Positions 29,662 through 34,963 of a stretch of 34,963 nucleotides of DNA are shown here, piece after piece. Position numbers and translations under genes: made by a program. The number at the start of each line of letters is the position of its first letter. Positions within the stretch are counted from its first letter, which is position 1. The notes under the pieces were generated by a model that ran no database searches, had not been told where the DNA came from, and saw only the letters and a list, made by a program, of their open reading frames with translations. The stretch spans positions 1-34,963 of the forward strand of contig NZ_VFUA01000071.1 of NCBI RefSeq assembly GCF_006440735.1, in the 5' to 3' direction. Source of the DNA: Mesorhizobium sp. B2-7-1 (lineage in GTDB: Bacteria; Pseudomonadota; Alphaproteobacteria; Rhizobiales; Rhizobiaceae).

Positions 29662-30243
29662 TCAGTACAGCGGCTCCTCGAACAGCGTCTTGTCGCGGTC
29701 CATCAGCGCCTTGATCTGTGCGGTGCCATCGGCCGATAGCGCGAGCTTGATGCCGAACGGGCGTACGCGCATGTCGTCCTGGATCGCCATGCCCTCGCCT
29801 TCCGGCACATAGAAGCGATTGATCCCGTAGTCCGGCGCGATCGTCGTGTCGGGGCTGCGCAGGTCCCAGCCCGCGGCGACATGTCCGGCGATATCCGCCT
29901 CGTCCGCGCCGGCCGGGGCCGGCGCTTTGCCGAACCAGGCCGCGGTCGGCTGCCAGTAGCCGTCCGCGCCCTTCTTCAATCGCACCGTGATCGAGCCGTC
30001 GTCGGTGGAAAACGCGCCTTGCGGGACGTTGGAGATCAGCTTTGCCGGGATGCGCGAAATGTTGTTGTTGAGCGAGACATAGTCACCGCGCAGGAGATCG
30101 CGCGGATCGACGGGCTCGACTTTCAAGAGCACTTCCTTGCCGTTGCGCAGGATTGCGGCGCGACCGGCGATGATCCAGCTGAGAAAGCTTATCTGGACAA
30201 GCGCCAGCACCAGCGCCGAGACGATCAGTTTCTTGCCGGTCAT
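29662..30243 (-). CDS. GDYXXLXY-domain membrane-anchored protein
   Basis: This 193-residue protein has an N-terminal transmembrane helix (KLIVSALVLALVQISFLSWI), then the characteristic motif LLRGDYVSLNNNISRIP in the GDYXXLXY family, followed by a beta-rich periplasmic region (FGKAPAPAGADEADIAGHVA, INRFYVPEGEGMAIQDD). Proteins of this family are nearly always encoded next to a DUF2157 membrane protein, as here: the two genes overlap as ATGA at 30240-30243. The function of the pair is not established. Confidence 0.85.
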   Translation of the reverse strand: MTGKKLIVSALVLALVQISFLSWIIAGRAAILRNGKEVLLKVEPVDPRDLLRGDYVSLNNNISRIPAKLISNVPQGAFSTDDGSITVRLKKGADGYWQPTAAWFGKAPAPAGADEADIAGHVAAGWDLRSPDTTIAPDYGINRFYVPEGEGMAIQDDMRVRPFGIKLALSADGTAQIKALMDRDKTLFEEPLY

Positions 30244-31358
30244 GCTGTTACCCCCTGCTGCGCAGGCGCCCTCATGCGTTTCTCGACGCGGATGATGATC
30301 AGCGCCAGGATGCCGAGCAGCACCGCCGCGGCCAGGAAGAACCCGGCCGTATCCAGCATCGACTTCAAGGTGACGCTGTAGATGATGGCGAGTTCGAAGG
30401 CGAAACCGGCATAGGCCAGCCAGCGTAGCCCCCTGCTCTCGCGGCCCGCCAGCATGATCGCCGCGACGATGCCGGCAAGCGCTACGATCGAGGCGACGGC
30501 GAAACCGCTGTTGTAAGTGCTTTCATCCGCTAGTTCGAACTGGACGATCGCCATGCCGGTGAGGAAGCCGAGCAAGGCGTGCAAGGGCAGCCGGCGGCCG
30601 AGCTGAAGGATCCTCTCGATCGGATCGCCCGCAAAGACCGCGGCGGCAAAGAGAAGCGCCGAGGCGATGGCTAGCGACACCGCCACCGGTAGCGTGTCGT
30701 GATCCGTCGCAAGCAGCACCAGATAGAGAATGACCGACAGGATGATGAGGTGGCGCGCGGCCTGGCTGCGCGTCCAGAACGAAATGGCGAACAGGACGAT
30801 CGCCATGACGATGAAGAGATGCGGAATTTCCGCGCGCCAGTAGAAGCCGAACCCCTTGAGGACCAGCCAGGCGTCCGCGATGCCGACCGCCGCCACGGTC
30901 AGCGGGTTGGAACGCAGCGCCACCGCCGCCAGCGCCGTGCCGGCGCACCAGGTGAGCAGAGCCGAGGCCTCGTCGCCCGAGAGGTGATACATCTGGCCGA
31001 TCAGGGCGATCGACCCGCCGAAGGCCGCGGCGGCGATGATCCACAGCGCCTCGCCGATCGCGGCATGGTCGCGCGTCTTCAGCACCGCGCCGCCGACATA
31101 GCCGGCAAGGATGAGGGCAAACAGCGCTGCCGCGCGAACGAGACGCGGGATGACCTCCCAGTTGGCGGCGACGAAAATCAGGATCGCGGCGCCGAACAAA
31201 AGCGCTGCCATCATCGCCAGGATGGAGCCGAAACTCAGCGACGCGCGTTCATTGGCCACGACGTCGCGCGTCAATGCCTCCGCCGTGGCGGGATCGACCA
31301 GCCCGGCCTCCCGCCAGCGCGCGATATCCGCCCTCACTCGTGCCGCATAGCCCGCCAT
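30240..31358 (-). CDS. DUF2157-domain polytopic membrane protein
   Basis: This 372-residue protein has a soluble N-terminal helical part (AGLVDPATAEALTRDVVANE), as in DUF2157, and then about ten hydrophobic helices (SFGSILAMMAALLFGAAILI; GGAVLKTRDHAAIGEALWII; LALIIIRVEKRMRAP). It is the first gene of a two-gene operon with the GDYXXLXY gene, joined by an ATGA overlap. The partnership is conserved across many bacteria, and the two probably work as one envelope complex of unknown role. Confidence 0.85.
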   Translation of the reverse strand: MAGYAARVRADIARWREAGLVDPATAEALTRDVVANERASLSFGSILAMMAALLFGAAILIFVAANWEVIPRLVRAAALFALILAGYVGGAVLKTRDHAAIGEALWIIAAAAFGGSIALIGQMYHLSGDEASALLTWCAGTALAAVALRSNPLTVAAVGIADAWLVLKGFGFYWRAEIPHLFIVMAIVLFAISFWTRSQAARHLIILSVILYLVLLATDHDTLPVAVSLAIASALLFAAAVFAGDPIERILQLGRRLPLHALLGFLTGMAIVQFELADESTYNSGFAVASIVALAGIVAAIMLAGRESRGLRWLAYAGFAFELAIIYSVTLKSMLDTAGFFLAAAVLLGILALIIIRVEKRMRAPAQQGVTA

Positions 31359-31592
31359 GCTTTCCCCCCGAGCCCGGTCATTTTCTTAGCCGGGGCAGCC
31401 AAACCGTTGACGCGGCGGCATTTTCCGATTCGGCCTTCTTTGTGACGCAGGCGTGAATGGCCATTAATGTTGCATTGCACAATTTGCATTGCTGCCATGC
31501 GCCAACGGCACTTTTAAACCGATATGATCTCACCTATTTTCTGTTCGTACACAAACGGAATGATCCGAACCAAAGACGAAACGAGAACTACC

Positions 31593-31733
31593 ATGAACCT
31601 GATCCGCAACTACCGCAACTGGCGCCGCTACCGGGACACCGTTTCCGAGCTGAGCCGCCTGTCGAACCGTGAACTGACTGACCTCGGCATCAGCCGCAGC
31701 GACATCCACTACGTCGCTCGCAAGGCGGTCTAA
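31593..31733 (+). CDS. DUF1127 small protein (copy 1)
   Basis: The 46-residue product begins MNLIRNYRNWRRYRDTVSEL and continues with SRLSNRELTDLGISRSDIHY, a DUF1127 signature of Arg-rich helix plus LxDLGI turn. In Rhodobacter a DUF1127 protein (CcaF1) binds RNA and is cotranscribed with CcsR sRNAs; others affect phosphate or stress physiology. Here it is followed by a second paralogue and a tandem array of CCTCCTCCC-loop hairpins, the same arrangement. A TATGAT at 31523-31528 could be a -10 element; no heat-shock-type promoter was recognised. Confidence 0.88.
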   Translation: MNLIRNYRNWRRYRDTVSELSRLSNRELTDLGISRSDIHYVARKAV

Positions 31734-31738
31734 TCCGC

Positions 31739-31760
31739 TTCGGACCGCAAATGGTCCGAA
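31739..31760 (+). other. hairpin between the two DUF1127 genes
   Basis: TTCGGACC (31739-31746) and GGTCCGAA (31753-31760) form a perfect 8-bp stem with a 6-base loop, 5 bases after the first DUF1127 stop. It has no T-run, so it may be an RNA processing or stability element rather than a terminator. Confidence 0.5.
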
Positions 31761-31784
31761 CCAGTTTTGAAGAGAGTTAAGACA

Positions 31785-31925
31785 ATGAACCTGATCCGCA
31801 GCTATCGTAACTGGCGCGTCTACCGCGACACCGTTACTGAGCTGGGTCGGCTTTCGAACCGCCAGCTCCATGATCTCGGCATCGTTCGCGCCGAGATCAA
31901 GATGGTCGCCCGCAAGGCGATCTAA
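31785..31925 (+). CDS. DUF1127 small protein (copy 2)
   Basis: This 46-residue paralogue of the preceding gene reads MNLIRSYRNWRVYRDTVTEL then GRLSNRQLHDLGIVRAEIKM and ends VARKAI. It differs from copy 1 at about a dozen positions and keeps the same length and ends, so the pair arose by tandem duplication. The stop is at 31923-31925, and the first CCTCCTCCC hairpin begins 15 bases later, so the RNA array is probably cotranscribed with and processed from the DUF1127 mRNA. Confidence 0.88.
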   Translation: MNLIRSYRNWRVYRDTVTELGRLSNRQLHDLGIVRAEIKMVARKAI

Positions 31926-31939
31926 GTAAGGAATTTCGC

Positions 31940-32050
31940 CAGGGTCGACCTCCTCCCCGACCCTGACGGATACGGTCAACCTTCACCTCCTCCCGAGGGT
32001 TGACCACCGAAACGGCGCCCGCCGGACCTCCTCCCCCGGCGGGCGTTGTT
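31940..32050 (+). ncRNA. CcsR/cuckoo-type sRNA unit 1, three CCTCCTCCC hairpins
   Basis: Hairpin 1 is CAGGGTCG (31940-31947) with CGACCCTG (31958-31965). Hairpin 2 is GGTCAACC (31974-31981) with GGTTGACC (31998-32005). Hairpin 3 is CGCCCGCCGG (32016-32025) with CCGGCGGGCG (32036-32045). Each loop contains CCTCCTCCC (31949-31957, 31986-31994, 32027-32035). The last stem is followed by TTGTT. CCUCCUCCC loops downstream of DUF1127 genes define the cuckoo (CcsR) RNA family of alphaproteobacteria. The loops resemble the anti-Shine-Dalgarno sequence of 16S rRNA, so pairing with ribosome binding sites of target mRNAs is the likely mode. Confidence 0.82.
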
Positions 32051-32056
32051 CTCCAG

Positions 32057-32100
32057 AAGCGAACGAAGTTCGTCTTCCAAGCGAACGAAGTTCGTCTTCC
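32057..32100 (+). repeat. two perfect 22-bp tandem repeats
   Basis: The units 32057-32078 and 32079-32100 are identical, with no spacer. Each contains the small hairpin CGAAC-GAA-GTTCG (32060-32072 and 32082-32094). They lie between the two sRNA units and before a hairpin TTTCGCC/GGCGAAA at 32105-32128. Confidence 0.75.
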
Positions 32101-32104
32101 AAGG

Positions 32105-32149
32105 TTTCGCCCCTTCTCAAAGGCGAAAAGAATTTTTGTCCTTAAGGAC
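32105..32149 (+). terminator. hairpin with T-run and palindrome between sRNA units
   Basis: TTTCGCC (32105-32111) pairs with GGCGAAA (32122-32128) around a 10-base loop. Five T residues follow (32133-32137), so this may end or mark the first RNA unit. It is followed by a perfect 12-base palindrome, GTCCTTAAGGAC (32138-32149), which may be a processing site. Confidence 0.5.
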
Positions 32150-32153
32150 CAAA

Positions 32154-32277
32154 GGAATTTCGTCAGAGCCGACCTCCTCCCCGGCGATGACGAATACGGT
32201 CGATCTTCACCTCCTCCCGAGGATCGACCCCCAAAACGACACCCGCCGGACCTCCTCCCCCGGCGGGTGTTGTTGTT
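32154..32277 (+). ncRNA. CcsR/cuckoo-type sRNA unit 2, three CCTCCTCCC hairpins
   Basis: This is the second unit, offset 224 bases from the first. Hairpin 1 is a weak 4-bp stem, GCCG (32168-32171) with CGGC (32182-32185). Hairpin 2 is GGTCGATC (32198-32205) with GATCGACC (32222-32229). Hairpin 3 is ACACCCGCCGG (32239-32249) with CCGGCGGGTGT (32260-32270). Loops carry CCTCCTCCC at 32173-32181, 32210-32218 and 32251-32259. The second stem has compensatory changes relative to unit 1 (A-T to G-C and C-G to T-A), evidence that the fold is selected. TGTTGTTTTT after the last stem fits an intrinsic terminator for the whole array. Confidence 0.82.
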
Positions 32278-32351
32278 TTTGGCGCTAGTCACCAGGCCAG
32301 CCATTTTCCCGGCAATTGCAATCGCTGCGCCAAGCGATTATTCCGGCGCTC

Positions 32352-33761
32352 ATGAGCAAAAATCCCGTACACGTCATCGGCGGCGGCCTCGCCGGCTCCG
32401 AAGCCGCATGGCAGATCGCGCAAGCCGGCGTCCCGGTCGTGCTGCACGAAATGCGCCCAGTGCGCGGCACCGACGCGCATAAGACCGATGGTCTGGCCGA
32501 GCTCGTCTGCTCCAATTCCTTCCGCTCCGACGACGCCGAAAACAACGCCGTTGGCCTGCTGCATGCCGAAATGCGGCTTGCCGGCTCGCTGATCATGAGC
32601 GCCGGCGACGCGCATCAGGTTCCTGCCGGCGGCGCGCTGGCGGTCGACCGCGACGGTTTTTCCGACGCGGTGACGGCCAGGATCGAAGCGCATCCGCTGA
32701 TCACTATTCAGCGCGAGGAAGTGCCCGGACTGCCGCCCAAGGATTGGGACCAGGCGATCATCGCCACGGGTCCGCTGACGGCGCCCTCGCTCGCACAGTC
32801 GATCGCGGAGGCCACCGGCGCCGATGCGCTGGCCTTCTTCGACGCGATCGCGCCGATCGTGCATTTCGACACGATCGATATGAACACTGCCTGGTTCCAG
32901 TCGCGCTACGACAAGATCGGCCCCGGCGGCACCGGCAAGGACTACATCAACTGCCCGATGGACAAGGACCAGTATCTCGCCTTCGTTCAGGCGTTGCTGG
33001 AGGGTCAGAAAACCGAGTTCAAGGAGTGGGAAGGCACGCCTTATTTCGACGGCTGCCTGCCGATCGAGGTGATGGCCGAACGTGGCGTCGAGACCTTGCG
33101 CTACGGGCCGATGAAGCCGATGGGCCTGACCAACGCCCACAACCCGACAGTCAAGGCCTATGCCGTGGTGCAGCTTCGCCAGGACAATGCGCTGGGCACG
33201 CTCTACAACATGGTCGGTTTCCAGACCAAGCTGAAGCATGCCGAGCAGGTGCGCATCTTCCGCACCATTCCCGGGCTTGAAAACGCGGACTTCGCACGGC
33301 TCGGCGGTCTGCACCGCAACACCTACATCAACTCGCCGACGCTGCTCGATCCCTCGCTCCAGCTGAGGTCACGGCCGGGCCTGCGCTTCGCCGGCCAGAT
33401 CACCGGCTGCGAAGGCTATGTCGAAAGCGCCGCCATCGGCCTGCTCGCCGGCCGCTTTGCCGCCGCCGAGCGACTCGGCCAGACGCCATCTTTGCCGCCT
33501 GCGACGACGGCCTTCGGTGCGCTCCTCAACCACATCACCGGCGGCCACATCGTCTCCGACGACGAGCCGGGCAAGCGCTCCTTCCAGCCGATGAACGTCA
33601 ATTTCGGCCTGTTTCCGCCGGCGGAAGCGCCGAAAGCCGAAGGCAAGCGCCTGCGCGGCAAGGATAAGACTATCGCCAAGCGCCACGCCATCACGTCGAG
33701 GGCGCTGGCCGATTGCAGGCAATGGATGGGCCTGCCCGCGCAGGCGCAGGCGGCGGAGTAG
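32352..33761 (+). CDS. trmFO: FAD/folate-dependent tRNA (uracil-54-C5) methyltransferase
   Basis: ATG 32352 (MSKNPVHVIGGGLAGSEAAW) is the first start with the FAD-binding motif GGGLAGSEAAW directly after it; the longer frame is not needed. The 469-residue protein shows TrmFO hallmarks: LVCSNSFRSDDAENNAVGLL in the first third, MKPMGLTNAHNPTVKAYAVV in the middle and the C-terminal FAGQITGCEGYVESAAIGLL. TrmFO uses methylenetetrahydrofolate and FADH2 to make ribothymidine at position 54 of tRNA, in place of SAM-dependent TrmA. It sits directly downstream of the sRNA array and is followed by a gene of unknown function after 3 bases. Confidence 0.97.
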   Translation: MSKNPVHVIGGGLAGSEAAWQIAQAGVPVVLHEMRPVRGTDAHKTDGLAELVCSNSFRSDDAENNAVGLLHAEMRLAGSLIMSAGDAHQVPAGGALAVDRDGFSDAVTARIEAHPLITIQREEVPGLPPKDWDQAIIATGPLTAPSLAQSIAEATGADALAFFDAIAPIVHFDTIDMNTAWFQSRYDKIGPGGTGKDYINCPMDKDQYLAFVQALLEGQKTEFKEWEGTPYFDGCLPIEVMAERGVETLRYGPMKPMGLTNAHNPTVKAYAVVQLRQDNALGTLYNMVGFQTKLKHAEQVRIFRTIPGLENADFARLGGLHRNTYINSPTLLDPSLQLRSRPGLRFAGQITGCEGYVESAAIGLLAGRFAAAERLGQTPSLPPATTAFGALLNHITGGHIVSDDEPGKRSFQPMNVNFGLFPPAEAPKAEGKRLRGKDKTIAKRHAITSRALADCRQWMGLPAQAQAAE

Positions 33762-33764
33762 CTT

Positions 33765-34283
33765 ATGGCTGACGTCTCCAGGTTGCCTCAGCTTCTGCCG
33801 CCGGGTCTGCCGGCAAGTGAAGAGCCCTTTGCGGGTGACTACGAGATTATCTGGAGCCTCTATATTCGCTGCAAGAGCCTCCAAAAATTGCGCGAGGTTC
33901 ATATCCCTGCACTCGAAGCGCTGATCGGCCAGCCACATGGCGGCAAAGGTTGGCAGTACGACAACGAACGCTACATCAAGAACCGGGACCGGAGCCTGAA
34001 GAGGATTATTGCCTTAAAGCGCCTCCCAGGCCCTTACACCGATCAGATCCTCGTCGATTTCATGAAGACACTTTATTCGCTCTCTTCGTATTGGACAATT
34101 CAAGCGCGGCTGGACCCGTCGCACCCCCGCGGTGTGTATGTGTGCGCCAGCTTCAAATCCGAAACTGCGCCCTCAGAGACACCGGCGGTCGTCGACGCTA
34201 TGGTTGAATTGGAGGCCAATTTCACAGACGCCATGGGTGGAGAATCCGGGCTGTATCTCGGCTCCGGTCAGCGTATCAGCTAG
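33765..34283 (+). CDS. hypothetical 172-residue protein
   Basis: The start lies 3 bases after the trmFO stop, so the two are likely cotranscribed. The product MADVSRLPQLLPPGLPASEE is soluble, mixed alpha/beta, with a tract of basic and aromatic residues (GWQYDNERYIKNRDRSLKRI) followed by ALKRLPGPYTDQILVDFMKT and an acidic C-terminal region. There is no signal peptide or membrane helix and no known domain was recognised. Its position beside a tRNA-modification gene is the only functional hint. Confidence 0.6.
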   Translation: MADVSRLPQLLPPGLPASEEPFAGDYEIIWSLYIRCKSLQKLREVHIPALEALIGQPHGGKGWQYDNERYIKNRDRSLKRIIALKRLPGPYTDQILVDFMKTLYSLSSYWTIQARLDPSHPRGVYVCASFKSETAPSETPAVVDAMVELEANFTDAMGGESGLYLGSGQRIS

Positions 34284-34293
34284 TCATTTCCAA

Positions 34294-34896
<603 letters not shown>

Positions 34897-34900
34897 CCCT

Positions 34901-34916
34901 TTGACGTAAACGTCAA
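34901..34916 (+). promoter_or_regulatory. TTGACG-TAAA-CGTCAA inverted repeat
   Basis: A perfect 6-bp inverted repeat with a 4-base centre lies exactly at the break of the sterol desaturase frame. It resembles the sites of LiuR-type MerR regulators that control branched-chain amino-acid degradation genes in alphaproteobacteria, as remembered. If so, it belongs to a plus-strand promoter whose gene lies beyond the right edge. The match is tentative. Confidence 0.35.
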
Positions 34917-34963
34917 TCGTGCTAGGGGTTCCGTCGCGTGGACTCGCATCAAAGAAATGCGGG

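Noticed and set aside
32057..32100. Two 22-bp repeats as a possible CRISPR start
   Set aside because: The repeats abut without spacers, number only two, and sit among RNA hairpins. No cas genes are present.
31940..32277. The CCTCCTCCC units as a CsrA/RsmA-titrating RNA
   Set aside because: CsrA-type decoy RNAs show GGA in the loops. Here the plus-strand loops are CCTCCTCCC, and the plus strand is supported by its place directly after the DUF1127 genes and by the T-run after the last stem. GGA would appear only on the opposite strand.

Overview
The window looks like a chromosomal segment of a Rhizobiales alphaproteobacterium, most likely Mesorhizobium or a close relative. Supporting signs are the high GC content, a BA14K-family protein, an FAD/folate-type TrmFO, tandem DUF1127 genes followed by CCUCCUCCC-loop RNAs, two copies of a rhizobial-style intergenic palindromic repeat, and a dense set of ECF sigma factors. 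The genus is inferred from gene content; no rRNA marker is present.

Layout. 1-4.3 kb: the end of a DegP/HtrA protease, a glycogen-debranching-type glucosidase, a decayed ClC channel and a DUF4336 protein. 4.3-7.2 kb: small hypothetical genes and an ECF sigma/anti-sigma pair. 7.2-10.5 kb: an intact ClC channel with CBS domains, divergent from a MarR regulator over a perfect palindrome, then a second DUF4336 paralogue. 10.6-11.8 kb: a serine-recombinase 3' fragment fused onto a broken membrane-protein gene. That broken gene is the tail of a second ECF operon (sigma, membrane anti-sigma candidate, periplasmic metal-sensor-like protein) running 11.4-13.3 kb. 13.4-15.9 kb: secreted proteins (GPNG-repeat protein, two divergent EF-hand proteins, BA14K protein) and a VOC protein. 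16.1-22.3 kb: a GntR/FCD regulator divergent from a Tat-exported sugar-type ABC importer whose operon continues into a lactonase-type metallo-beta-lactamase and a SnoaL/NTF2-like protein, which looks like an import-and-hydrolyse pathway. 22.3-23.3 kb: mobile-element debris (excisionase-like HTH, RadC remnant). 23.3-26.6 kb: an MFS exporter and an RclC-like protein divergent from a Cys-rich MarR regulator, then an isochorismatase-type hydrolase.

26.6-34.3 kb looks like conserved core chromosome: trigger factor (tig), tRNA-Leu(TAG), a zinc-binding small protein, a DUF2157/GDYXXLXY membrane pair, two DUF1127 mini-genes, trmFO and an unknown partner. The window ends in a sterol desaturase that has lost its N-terminal half.

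The most notable structure is at 31.59-32.28 kb. Two DUF1127 genes are followed by two tandem copies of a three-hairpin RNA in which all six loops carry CCTCCTCCC, with covarying stem changes. This fits the CcsR/cuckoo sRNA family but in an expanded form. Three same-orientation copies of a recombinase-3'-end sequence (10.65, 15.98 and 22.35 kb) bracket the two central accessory blocks and suggest modular insertion.
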